Below, piece after piece: positions 16,559 to 24,987 of a stretch of DNA of 64,000 bases. Origin of the DNA: Mycobacterium sp. IS-3022. GTDB lineage: Bacteria; Actinomycetota; Actinomycetes; Mycobacteriales; Mycobacteriaceae. The position numbers and the translations under genes were made by a program. The stretch lies in contig NZ_LQIN01000049.1 in assembly GCF_001500065.1 (NCBI RefSeq), positions 124,001 through 188,000 of the forward strand, in the 5' to 3' direction. The notes below the pieces were generated by a model, which saw nothing but the letters and a program-made list of their open reading frames with translations, was not told the DNA's origin and did not search any database. Positions within the stretch are counted from its first letter, which is position 1, and each line of letters begins with the position of its first letter.

Positions 16559-17881
16559 CTAGACCTCGTCGGGATTGGCGAAACCGGGGACGTACTCATC
16601 GGCGATGCGCCGGGTGTCGACGTGGGCGTCGAGCTGACAGGAGATCGCGACGATCGACGCGATCACCCGCATGGGAATCGCCAACTTCGGTGGAATGTCC
16701 ATCTGCCGAGCGGTTCTGATCTGCCCGGCGGCCCGGTCGAGTTCCAACGTGGTCATCCGCTGCAACCACGAACGGCGGTAGTGGAAAACCGGAACCTGTA
16801 GCGGCTCGACGTACTGTTTGAGCATCTCGTCGATCTCGCGGGTGGACACCTGCTGGCCCTTCTGGATGAAACCGGCTTTCTCCATCGTGGGCAGCAGCTT
16901 GTCGTAGTTCTTGTCGACGGCGTAGCGCAGGATCTGACCGAGCTCGATCGGCCAGCCGCCCGGCATCGGCGCCACCGCACCGAAGTCGATGACACCCATC
17001 TTGTCGTCGGGCAGCAGCATGAAGTTCCCGGGATGGGCGTCGCCGTGCACCATTTCGAGCCGGCGCGGCGCGTCGTCGCAGAACTCGAACAGCCGGGTGG
17101 CCATCAGGTCACGCTGTTCCTGCGTGCCCTCGCGGATGATCTGCGACAGCGGGATGCCCTCGATCCACTCCTGGATGACGACCTTGGGCGCGCTGGCCAC
17201 CACCTTGGGCACGACGAATTTGGGGTCGCCGTCGTAGGCCTTGGCGAACGCACGCTGGTTGTCGGCTTCGAGCCGGTAGTCCAGTTCCATCTCGGTGCGC
17301 TCGATGAGTTCGTCGACCACGCCCTGCACGTCCGCGCCGGGGGCCAACTGCTTGAGCACGCCGACCATGCGCTGCATGGTCTTCAGGTCGGCGCGCAGCG
17401 CTTCGTCGGCGCCGGGGTACTGGATCTTGACCGCCACCTCGCGCCCGTCGGACCACACCGCCTTGTGGACCTGGCCGATGCTGGCCGACGCGATCGCCTT
17501 GTCGTCGAACGACTGGAACCGCTCGCGCCACTTGGTGCCCAGCTGCTGATCCAGCACCCGGTGCACCTTGGCCGCCGGCAGCGGCGGCGCCTCGCGCTGC
17601 AGCTTGGTCAGCGCCTCGCGGTACGGCTTGCCGTATCGCTCGGGAATCGCGGCTTCCACCACCGACAGCGCCTGGCCGACCTTCATCGCGCCGCCCTTGA
17701 GCTCACCGAGCACGGTGAACAGTTGCTGGGCCGCCTTGTCCATCAGCTCGGCGTTGACCTCGTCCTTCGACTTACCGGTCAGCCGTTTACCGAAGCCCAA
17801 CGCGGCCCGGCCCGCCATGCCGACCGGCAGGCTGGCCAGCTTGGCGTTTCGCGCGGCCCGGCCCCGCTTGATGTCACTCAC
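16559..17881 (-). CDS. ABC1/UbiB-type atypical kinase-like protein
   Basis: A 440-residue protein of the ABC1/ADCK/UbiB family, matching Rv3197. The family signature KxGQ region is GGAMKVGQALS, followed by ASASIGQVHKA, VAVKIQYPG (the Ala-rich loop and lysine of the atypical kinase fold), MHGDAHPGNF as VHGDAHPGNF, and IDFGAV. UbiB-family proteins support quinone and lipid biology and are ATPases rather than ordinary protein kinases; the mycobacterial substrate is unknown, and a link to macrolide tolerance beside whiB7 has been proposed. The GTG at 17881 starts the conserved SDIKRGRAARNAK N-terminus. It lies 57 bases downstream of the cyclodehydratase-like gene, on the same strand. Confidence 0.88.
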   Translation of the reverse strand: MSDIKRGRAARNAKLASLPVGMAGRAALGFGKRLTGKSKDEVNAELMDKAAQQLFTVLGELKGGAMKVGQALSVVEAAIPERYGKPYREALTKLQREAPPLPAAKVHRVLDQQLGTKWRERFQSFDDKAIASASIGQVHKAVWSDGREVAVKIQYPGADEALRADLKTMQRMVGVLKQLAPGADVQGVVDELIERTEMELDYRLEADNQRAFAKAYDGDPKFVVPKVVASAPKVVIQEWIEGIPLSQIIREGTQEQRDLMATRLFEFCDDAPRRLEMVHGDAHPGNFMLLPDDKMGVIDFGAVAPMPGGWPIELGQILRYAVDKNYDKLLPTMEKAGFIQKGQQVSTREIDEMLKQYVEPLQVPVFHYRRSWLQRMTTLELDRAAGQIRTARQMDIPPKLAIPMRVIASIVAISCQLDAHVDTRRIADEYVPGFANPDEV

Positions 17882-17938
17882 CAGACCATCATCCACGACT
17901 GTGCTGAACACCCCGCAACGACTTGCCAACAATGGATG

Positions 17939-18775
17939 TCAACATCCACAGCGCGGATGACGCGACCACCGCCTCGCCACCACGGAACCCGCGTTGATGT
18001 CGAACTCCAGCGTCGTGTCGAGCGTGGGTGGCGGCTCGGCGAAGCGGCTCATGTCGGCGCCGCCGCGGACGGCGCGGATGACCCGGTCGACCTGGTTCAG
18101 CGCGAGCGCGGCCGTGCCCAACACGGTCGCCCGATCGGCGCTTCCGACGGTGTGGCGCAACTGCGCGGCGACCGCCGGCCACGCCGCGTCCCGGTCGCTG
18201 CGATGCAGGTCCGCGCACCCGAGGCAGCTCGTCACGCCGGGGATGACCAGCGGCCCGACCAGGCCGACGCCGTCGCGCACGCGCACCGGCAGGTGTGGCA
18301 CCTCGGCGGCGTGCAACTCGCGCACCACGCGCGGGTCGGCCACCAGGTAGTCGGTGAACACCACCAGATCGGTCGGCTCGGCCGGCGCGCCGGTGTCGGT
18401 CCGGTTGCTGTGGGTGAGGCGCGCACCCGAACACCGCAGCGCGGTGTCGAGCAGATCGGACAGCGGGCCGCGGCCGTGGATGCGCACCGCTGCGGCGCGG
18501 CCTCGTCGAGCCCGGGTGACGGTGACCAGACCGGCGTCGACCAACAATCCGATGAAGTCTTCGACGATTGCCCGGTCCACCGAGGGCGCGTGTTCCTGCA
18601 GGTCGGCCAGGCTCGCGCCCGACTGCAGATGACGCAGCATGTTCGCCGCTGTCGCGGCGGGCAGCCCCGCCGGCGGACGGATCATGACCGCGCGCCGCGG
18701 GTCCCAGCCCACCTGCACGGCGCCGTCCGGGCGAAGCAGCACCGGTGTCGCCGCGCTCAGCGCGTATCGCGTCAT
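17939..18775 (-). CDS. Orphan TOMM leader-binding / cyclodehydratase-like (E1-like) protein
   Basis: A 278-residue protein corresponding to Rv3196. The N-terminal 90 residues resemble the winged-helix leader-peptide-binding region of E1-like cyclodehydratases. The central part is a ThiF-like fold with IPGVTSCLGCADLHRSDRD (Cys184, Cys187). The protein ends in CGC (Cys276, Cys278), so four cysteines could bind structural zinc as in thiazole/oxazole-modified microcin proteins. No ATP-binding glycine motif is seen, so it is probably an inactive recognition subunit. No YcaO partner or precursor peptide is evident in the window. It lies downstream of the metalloprotease gene and upstream of the ABC1-like gene. 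Confidence 0.75.
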   Translation of the reverse strand: MTRYALSAATPVLLRPDGAVQVGWDPRRAVMIRPPAGLPAATAANMLRHLQSGASLADLQEHAPSVDRAIVEDFIGLLVDAGLVTVTRARRGRAAAVRIHGRGPLSDLLDTALRCSGARLTHSNRTDTGAPAEPTDLVVFTDYLVADPRVVRELHAAEVPHLPVRVRDGVGLVGPLVIPGVTSCLGCADLHRSDRDAAWPAVAAQLRHTVGSADRATVLGTAALALNQVDRVIRAVRGGADMSRFAEPPPTLDTTLEFDINAGSVVARRWSRHPRCGC

Positions 18776-18838
18776 CGGTCGAGCGTGCCACGCCGCGCGA
18801 CGGCCGCCGATAGTTATCCACAGGCGTCAGCGCAGCGG

Positions 18839-18887
18839 GATTTCGGTGTAGCTGGTTGCGCTGAGCGCAGCCAACTACACCCGAATC
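18839..18887 (-). terminator. 24-bp imperfect hairpin after the metalloprotease gene
   Basis: The arms are 18839-18862 and 18864-18887, pairing through GTGTAG/CTACAC and TGCGCT/AGCGCA cores with two wobbles and two mismatches. It begins 2 bases beyond the stop of the minus-strand gene ending at 18889, so it probably marks that transcript's 3' end. No U-tract follows. Confidence 0.6.
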
Positions 18888-18888
18888 G

Positions 18889-20268
18889 CTATTGGTCGTC
18901 GTCCGTACCGCGATCGGGTTTCTGGATGTCCTTCTCGAGGTCGGCGATCGCCTCCTCGATGGCGCTGTCCATCCCGCTGGTGTCGCCGCCGATCATCCGG
19001 TCGATGAATCCGGCCGGTTCGTCGAGGTCCTCGGCGGTGGGCAGCAGGTCCGGATGCTGCCATACCGCGTCGCGGCCATCGGAGCCGACGGCCTCGGTCA
19101 ACCGCTCCCAGAGCACCGCGGCCTCCCGCATCTTGCGAGGCCGCAGTTCCAGCCCCACCAGAGTCGCGAAGGTCTGTTCGGCCGGCCCGCCGGTGGCCCG
19201 GCGCCTGCGCAGCATCTCCGCCAGCGCCGACGTGCCGGGAATGCGGTCGCCGAGCGCATCGGTGACGACCGTCTGCACCCATCCCTCGATCAGCGCCAGC
19301 AGCGTCTCCAGCCGCTCCAGCGCCGCGGTCTGCTCCGGCGTCGCCTTCGGCTCGAAGATGCCCTGATTGAGCAGTTGCTCCATCTGCGCCGGGTCGGTCA
19401 GCGCCGCCGGATTGATGCCCGAGGCCAGTTCTTCGATGCCGCTCATGTCGATCTTCATGCCGCGGGCGAACGCCTCGACCGCATTCAGCAGCTGGCTGGC
19501 CAGCCACGGCACATGGCTGAACAGGCGGTGGTGGGCGGCCTCGCGGGCGGCGAGGAAGGTGAGGATCTCGCTGCGCGGCTGCTCGAGGCCCTCGGACAGC
19601 GACTCGACCGCCTCCGGCATCAGCGCGGCCATCCCTTTAGGGCCGAGCGGCAGCCCGATGTCGGTGGAGGTCAACACTTCTCGCGACAGCTTGCCCAGCG
19701 CCTGACCCAGCTGTGAGCCGAACGCCATCCCGCCCATCTGCGTCATCATCGACAGCAGTGGACCGGCCATGGTCCTGGCCTCGTCGGGCAGCGCGGACAC
19801 CCACACCGTCGAGATCTGTTCGGCGACCGGGTCGCACAACCGCTTCCACGTTTCGAGCGTGTTGTCGATCCAGTCCGTCGGCGTCCACGCGACGGCCTTG
19901 CTGGTGCCCGCGGGCAGCGCCGTCACGCCGTCCAGCCAGGTCTCGGCGAGGTGCACGGCGTCGGCGATCGCCGCGCTTGTCTTTTCCGGCACCGGCGCGA
20001 CGAAGCCGATCTGGCTCGACGCCAGCTGCCGAGCCAGGTCGTAGTTCACGGGTCCGGACTGCTTGCCGGCGGCCATCGCGCCGCCAGCCCCGCTGAACAT
20101 CTCGCCGAGCTTGCTGAAAATCTGGCCCAGCTGCGACATGTCGAACTCGGATCCGCCTTGAAAACCCATGCCGAACGGGTCGGCGCCGGACCCCTGATCG
20201 GGATCCTTCTTGCGCTTGTCGCGCTCGGGGTCGTCCCCGGCGGAGAAGCCGAAAGGCGGGTCAGCCAT
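18889..20268 (-). CDS. Zinc-dependent metalloprotease-like protein (DUF2342/TIGR03624)
   Basis: A 459-residue cytoplasmic protein matching Rv3195. The N-terminal 70 residues are low-complexity (Gly/Met/Ser). The family motif AAREAAHHRLFSHVPWL falls at about residues 240-256, giving Glu243, His246 and His247. This differs from the canonical HExxH, and catalysis has not been shown from sequence. Acidic and Asp-rich residues end the protein. The ATG at 20268 is close to the divergent Lon-like gene, so the two share a 195-base promoter region. Confidence 0.8.
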   Translation of the reverse strand: MADPPFGFSAGDDPERDKRKKDPDQGSGADPFGMGFQGGSEFDMSQLGQIFSKLGEMFSGAGGAMAAGKQSGPVNYDLARQLASSQIGFVAPVPEKTSAAIADAVHLAETWLDGVTALPAGTSKAVAWTPTDWIDNTLETWKRLCDPVAEQISTVWVSALPDEARTMAGPLLSMMTQMGGMAFGSQLGQALGKLSREVLTSTDIGLPLGPKGMAALMPEAVESLSEGLEQPRSEILTFLAAREAAHHRLFSHVPWLASQLLNAVEAFARGMKIDMSGIEELASGINPAALTDPAQMEQLLNQGIFEPKATPEQTAALERLETLLALIEGWVQTVVTDALGDRIPGTSALAEMLRRRRATGGPAEQTFATLVGLELRPRKMREAAVLWERLTEAVGSDGRDAVWQHPDLLPTAEDLDEPAGFIDRMIGGDTSGMDSAIEEAIADLEKDIQKPDRGTDDDQ

Positions 20269-20462
20269 GCCTCAACCGTACTCACCGGCCGCCGGAGATG
20301 TGGCTGGGCAGGTCACGCTGACAGCGAACCCCGGTCCGGGCGCCGATTTCTGCGCGACGGTCGTGCTCCGGCCGGATTTCACGGCCCCGGGGTGGAAGTC
20401 GCGAACGGTCCGGACCCGGCGTGACCAAGGGCACCGACGCCGCAACCTTTACATTGGGCGGC

Positions 20463-21485
20463 GTGAACAGGCGGACTTTGACGTTGCTCGTCGCGCTCGT
20501 CCCGATCCTGGCCTTCGGCGTGCTCGCGTCGGTGGCGGTGGTGCCCTACGTGTCGCTGGGCCCGGGGCCGACGTTCAACACGCTCGGCGAGGTCGAGGGT
20601 AAGCAGGTCGTCGACATCGAGGGCGCCGACGTCTATCCCACGTCTGGGCATCTGAACATGACCACGGTGTCCCAGCGCGACCAGCTCACGCTGGGCCAGG
20701 CGATGGCGCTGTGGCTCTCGGGCCGCGAGCAGCTGGTGCCGCGTGATCTGGTCTACCCGCCAGACATGACGCGCGAAGAGGTCAACGAGGCCAACACCAC
20801 CGACTTCCGCAACTCCGAACGCAGCGCCGAATACGCCGCGCTGCACTACCTCGATTTCCCGATGGCGGTGACGGTGGAGAACGTCAACGACGACGGACCG
20901 TCGGCGGGCAAGCTGGAGGACGGCGACGCGATCGACGGCGTCAACGGCAAGCCGGTGGCCACCCTCGAGGAGTTTCAGGCCTTGCTCGAGCACACCAAAC
21001 CGGGTGACACCGTGGTGCTCGACTACCGCCGTAAGGACGGGCCGCCCGGTGTCGCGACCATCACGCTGGGCAAGCACCCGGAGGGCGATCAGGGATACCT
21101 CGGCATCGGCGTGCTCGACGCACCCTGGGCACCGTTCTCCATCGACTTCAACCTCGCCAACATCGGCGGTCCGTCCGCGGGGTTGATGTTCTCCCTGGCA
21201 GTGGTCGACAAACTGACCACCGGTGACCTCACCGACGGCGAGTTCGTCGCGGGCAGCGGAACGATCTCCGGGGATGGCGAGGTCGGCTCGATCGGCGGCA
21301 TCACCCACAAGACGCAGTCCGCACGGGAGGCGGGCGCAACCGTTTTCCTGGTGCCCGCCGACAACTGCGAGGAAGCCAAGACGGACCCGCAGGAGGGTCT
21401 CGAACTGGTCAAAGTCGACACCCTGGCACACGCCGTCGACGCCCTGAAGACGTTGTCCGCCGGTGGCGAACGCCCTCATTGCTAG
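20463..21485 (+). CDS. PDZ-containing Lon-like serine protease, membrane-anchored
   Basis: A 340-residue protein matching Rv3194c. One N-terminal transmembrane segment (residues 6-30) is followed by an extracytoplasmic PDZ domain (about 130-205) and a Lon-type S16 protease domain. The catalytic Ser238 lies in GGPSAGLMFS and Lys283 in ITHKTQSAREAG, the Ser-Lys dyad. No ATPase domain is present. The frame is open to 20421, but the GTG at 20463 places the hydrophobic segment properly behind NRR. The 100 bases after the stop lead into the UPF0182 gene in the same direction. Substrates are unknown. Confidence 0.85.
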   Translation: MNRRTLTLLVALVPILAFGVLASVAVVPYVSLGPGPTFNTLGEVEGKQVVDIEGADVYPTSGHLNMTTVSQRDQLTLGQAMALWLSGREQLVPRDLVYPPDMTREEVNEANTTDFRNSERSAEYAALHYLDFPMAVTVENVNDDGPSAGKLEDGDAIDGVNGKPVATLEEFQALLEHTKPGDTVVLDYRRKDGPPGVATITLGKHPEGDQGYLGIGVLDAPWAPFSIDFNLANIGGPSAGLMFSLAVVDKLTTGDLTDGEFVAGSGTISGDGEVGSIGGITHKTQSAREAGATVFLVPADNCEEAKTDPQEGLELVKVDTLAHAVDALKTLSAGGERPHC

Positions 21486-21585
21486 GCGATTGGCCGGCCA
21501 CTGCCGGACGGCGGTTGCGTAGAGTTGGGGCGAAGCTCGGGGTGGCGTCGATCGCGACGTTTGGGAATGGAACTGGAGTCGACGA

Positions 21586-24500
21586 GTGGGTATGCGGCCC
21601 GCGGCACGAATGCCGAAGCTGACACGACGTAGCCGGATTCTCATCGGGGTGGGCGCCGTCGCCGTCCTGCTGTTGTTGATCGGACCACGGTTGATCGACA
21701 CCTACGTCAACTGGCTGTGGTTCGGCGAACTCGGCTATCGCTCGGTCTTCACCACCGTGCTGTTCACCCAGATCCTGCTGTTCCTCGTGGTGGCGCTTCT
21801 GATCGGCGCGATCCTGTTCGCCGGGCTGGCGCTGGCCTACCGCACCAGACCGGTGTTCGTGCCGACCAACGGCCCCAACGACCCGGTCGCCAGTTACCGC
21901 ACCGCGGTGATGGCGCGGCTGCGACTCGTCGGCTTCGGCGTGCCCGCGCTCATCGGCTTGTTCGTCGGGCTGTTCGCGCTGGGGCAGTGGCAGACGGTCC
22001 AGCTGTTCCTGCACGGCGACAGCTTCGGGATCACCGACCCGCAGTTCGGTATGGATCTCGGGTTCTATGCCTTCGACCTGCCGTTCTACCGGCTCGTCCT
22101 GAACTATCTGTTCGTCGGGACCTTCCTGGCGTTCCTCGGAAACCTGTTGGGTCACTATCTGTTCGGCGGCATCCGGCTGTCCGGGCGCGCCGGTGCGTTG
22201 AGCCGTGCGGCGCGTATTCAGTTGATCACCCTGGTGGGCATCCTGATGCTGCTCAAGGCGGTCGCGTACTGGTTGGATCGCTACGAGCTGCTGAGCCACA
22301 CCCGCGGTGGCAAGCCGTTCACGGGTGCCGGCTACACCGACATCAACGCGGTGCTGCCGGCCAAGCTCATCCTGATGGCGATTGCGGTCATCTGCGCGGC
22401 CGCGGTGTTCTCGGCGATCGTGCTGCGCGATTTGCGTATCCCCGCGATCGGCGTGGTGCTGTTGCTGCTGTCGTCGCTTGTGGTCGGCGCGGGCTGGCCG
22501 CTGGTTGTCGAGCAGTTCAGCGTCAAACCCAATGCGGCGCAGAAAGAAAGCGAATACATCAGCCGAAGCATCACGGCGACCAGACAGGCTTACGGGCTGA
22601 CCGACGACGTGGTCACCTACCGCAATTACAGCGGCGACTCGGCGGCCACCGCGCAGCAGGTCGCCGCGGACCGGGCGACGACGTCGAACATCCGGCTGCT
22701 GGATCCGACCATCGTCAGCCCGGCGTTCACCCAGTTCCAGCAGGGCAAGAACTTCTACTACTTCCCCGAGCAGCTGTCGATGGACCGCTACGTCGGCCCC
22801 GACGGCAACCTGCGCGACTACGTGGTCGCCGCCCGCGAGCTCAACCCCGACCGGCTGATCGACAACCAGCGCGACTGGATCAACCGCCACACCGTCTACA
22901 CCCACGGCAACGGTTTCATCGCCTCACCGGCCAACACCGTGCGTGGCGTCGCCAACGACCCCAACCAGAACGGCGGTTATCCGGAGTTCCTGGCCAGCGT
23001 GGTCGGCGCCAACGGCAGCGTCATCTCGCCCGGACCGGCGCCGCTGGATCAGCCACGCATCTATTTCGGACCGGTGATCTCCAACACCCCGGCCGACTAT
23101 GCGATCGTCGGCAAGAACGGCGACGTCGACCGCGAGTACGACTACGAGACGAACACCGAGACCAAGAACTACACCTACACCGGCCGCGGCGGCGTTCCCG
23201 TGGGCAACTGGCTGGCGCGGTCGGTCTTCGCCGCCAAGTTCGCCGAACGAAACTTCTTGTTCTCCAATGTGATCGGCCCGAACAGCAAGATCCTGTTCAA
23301 CCGCGATCCGGCGGACCGCGTCGAGGCGGTGGCGCCGTGGTTGACCACCGACACCAGCGTGTACCCCGCGATCGTGAACAAGCGGATGGTGTGGATCATC
23401 GACGGCTACACCACGTTGGACAACTACCCGTACTCGGAGTTGACGACGTTGTCGAGCGCCACCGCCGACTCCAACGAGGTGGCGATCAACCGGCTCGCAC
23501 CCGACAAGCAGGTGTCGTACATCCGCAACTCGGTGAAGGCCACCGTCGACGCCTACGACGGCACGGTCACGCTCTACGCCCAGGACGAGCAGGATCCGGT
23601 TCTCAAAGCGTGGATGAAGGTGTTCCCCGGCACGGTGAAGCCCAAGAGCGAGATCTCGCCGGAACTGCAGCAGCATCTGCGCTATCCCGAGGACCTGTTC
23701 AAGGTGCAGCGTGCGCTGCTGGCGAAGTACCACGTCGACGACCCGGTGACGTTCTTCTCCACCTCGGACTTCTGGGACGTGCCGCTCGATCCGAACCCGA
23801 CCGCGAGCAGCTACCAGCCGCCGTACTACATCGTCGCCAAAGACCTTGTCACCAGAGACCGTTCGGCGTCGTTCCAACTGACCAGCGCGATGAACCGGTT
23901 CCGCCGCGACTTCCTCGCCGCCTACATCAGCGCCAGTTCCGATCCCGACACCTACGGCAAGCTCACGGTGCTGACGATCCCCGGGCAGGTCAACGGTCCG
24001 AAGCTGGCGTTCAACGCGATCAGCACCGACACGGCGGTCAGCCAGGACCTCGGCGTGATCGGCCGCGACAACCAGAACCGCATCCGGTGGGGCAACCTGC
24101 TGACGCTGCCGGTGGCAGATGGTGGGCTGCTCTACGTCGCGCCGGTGTACGCCTCGCCGGGGGCCAGCGACGCCGCGTCGTCGTACCCGCGCCTCATCCG
24201 GGTGGCGATGATGTACAACGACAAGGTCGGCTACGGCCCCACGGTGCGCGATGCGCTGACCGAGTTGTTCGGGCCTGGCGCCGACGCGACCGCCACCGGG
24301 CCTGCGCCGATCGCGGGACCGGGTGGACAGCAGCCGGCCGCGCAACCGCCCGCCGACGGCGAGGCGCCGACCGGTCGCCCGCCGGCCAACCAGCAGGGTC
24401 AGGCACCGGAGGCGCAGGCCCCCGCCGCGGTGCCGCCAGGCGGCCCGGTGGAGTTGTCCGGCGCGAAAGCCGCTGCGCTGCAAGAAGTCAACACGGCGCT

Positions 24501-24603
24501 CGACGCGCTGCGTAAGGCCCAGCAGAGCGGTGACTTCGGTGAGTTCGGCCAGGCGCTGCAACGCCTAGACGATGCGATGAGCAAGTACCAGTCCGCCAGC
24601 TAG
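21586..24603 (+). CDS. UPF0182 family large membrane protein
   Basis: A 1005-residue protein matching Rv3193c. Seven hydrophobic segments fall within the first 310 residues (for example AVAVLLLLIG, ALLIGAILFAGLAL, GVVLLLLSSLVVGAG). A soluble region of about 580 residues follows, rich in Asn/Tyr/Asp and probably extracytoplasmic. A Pro/Ala/Gln linker (about 905-955) and a C-terminal alpha-helical segment (about 960-1003) end it. No catalytic motif is recognised. The GTG at 21586 begins MGMRP; the ATG at 21592 is equally possible. The following region holds a terminator-like hairpin and a tRNA. Confidence 0.85.
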   Translation: MGMRPAARMPKLTRRSRILIGVGAVAVLLLLIGPRLIDTYVNWLWFGELGYRSVFTTVLFTQILLFLVVALLIGAILFAGLALAYRTRPVFVPTNGPNDPVASYRTAVMARLRLVGFGVPALIGLFVGLFALGQWQTVQLFLHGDSFGITDPQFGMDLGFYAFDLPFYRLVLNYLFVGTFLAFLGNLLGHYLFGGIRLSGRAGALSRAARIQLITLVGILMLLKAVAYWLDRYELLSHTRGGKPFTGAGYTDINAVLPAKLILMAIAVICAAAVFSAIVLRDLRIPAIGVVLLLLSSLVVGAGWPLVVEQFSVKPNAAQKESEYISRSITATRQAYGLTDDVVTYRNYSGDSAATAQQVAADRATTSNIRLLDPTIVSPAFTQFQQGKNFYYFPEQLSMDRYVGPDGNLRDYVVAARELNPDRLIDNQRDWINRHTVYTHGNGFIASPANTVRGVANDPNQNGGYPEFLASVVGANGSVISPGPAPLDQPRIYFGPVISNTPADYAIVGKNGDVDREYDYETNTETKNYTYTGRGGVPVGNWLARSVFAAKFAERNFLFSNVIGPNSKILFNRDPADRVEAVAPWLTTDTSVYPAIVNKRMVWIIDGYTTLDNYPYSELTTLSSATADSNEVAINRLAPDKQVSYIRNSVKATVDAYDGTVTLYAQDEQDPVLKAWMKVFPGTVKPKSEISPELQQHLRYPEDLFKVQRALLAKYHVDDPVTFFSTSDFWDVPLDPNPTASSYQPPYYIVAKDLVTRDRSASFQLTSAMNRFRRDFLAAYISASSDPDTYGKLTVLTIPGQVNGPKLAFNAISTDTAVSQDLGVIGRDNQNRIRWGNLLTLPVADGGLLYVAPVYASPGASDAASSYPRLIRVAMMYNDKVGYGPTVRDALTELFGPGADATATGPAPIAGPGGQQPAAQPPADGEAPTGRPPANQQGQAPEAQAPAAVPPGGPVELSGAKAAALQEVNTALDALRKAQQSGDFGEFGQALQRLDDAMSKYQSAS

Positions 24604-24623
24604 CGCTTCCCCCTTCTGCGCGA

Positions 24624-24676
24624 GCGACCGTGTCTGTACGGCAACACACGGTGCCGGCCGTACATTTTGCGGTCGC
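24624..24676 (+). terminator. Two-stem hairpin after the UPF0182 gene
   Basis: GCGACCG (24624-24630) pairs with CGGTCGC at the far end (24670-24676). Inside, TGTACGGC (24635-24642) pairs with GCCGTACA (24657-24664). The structure begins 20 bases after the stop codon. No U-tract follows, so it may act with Rho or as a 3'-end stabiliser. Confidence 0.5.
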
Positions 24677-24710
24677 TGGAGCTCACCGAAAGGCCCCGTG
24701 AGCGCGCGAT

Positions 24711-24740
24711 TTGGAAGTGCACGAGCGCCTTCGGTAACGT
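24711..24740 (+). promoter_or_regulatory. Candidate promoter of the tRNA gene
   Basis: TTGGAA (24711-24716), an 18-base spacer and TAACGT (24735-24740, TANNNT) resemble a SigA promoter. Transcription would start near 24747, a few bases before the tRNA. This is judged by eye from consensus and position only. Confidence 0.45.
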
Positions 24741-24753
24741 TGCGTTCACCCGA

Positions 24754-24830
24754 CGCGGGGTGGAGCAGCTCGGTAGCTCGCTGGGCTCATAACCCAGAGG
24801 TCGCAGGTTCGAATCCTGTCCCCGCTACTA
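24754..24830 (+). tRNA. Initiator tRNA-fMet (anticodon CAT)
   Basis: A cloverleaf can be folded. The acceptor arm CGCGGGG pairs with CCCCGCT, leaving the unpaired C1:U72 end that marks an initiator. The D-arm is GAGCAGCTCGGTAGCTC. The anticodon stem CTGGG-CTCATAA-CCCAG has the three G:C pairs required in initiator tRNAs. The T-arm is CAGGTTCGAATCCTG. The 3' CCA is not encoded (the genomic bases are CTA). A strong terminator follows. Confidence 0.95.
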
Positions 24831-24837
24831 GGTGAAG

Positions 24838-24864
24838 CGGCCCCCGGAGGAATTCCGGGGGCCG
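24838..24864 (+). terminator. Strong intrinsic terminator after tRNA-fMet
   Basis: A perfect 11-bp GC-rich stem (24838-24848 with 24854-24864) has a 5-base loop and is followed by TTTCG. It starts 8 bases after the tRNA. This is the clearest Rho-independent structure in the window. Confidence 0.85.
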
Positions 24865-24987
24865 TTTCGCATCTCGCCCACGGCATCGAGGTGATTTCCC
24901 ACCGCGAACTTCGATCGGTTAGCTTTGGACGCAATTGACCAGATCGACAATCGCTTATTCGAGCGCGTAAACACTGCGAGGTGGTCC

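Noticed and set aside
24895..24925. Possible IdeR iron box before mbtM
   Set aside because: Only GGTTAGC matches; the second half of the palindrome is missing, with about 9 of 19 positions matching.
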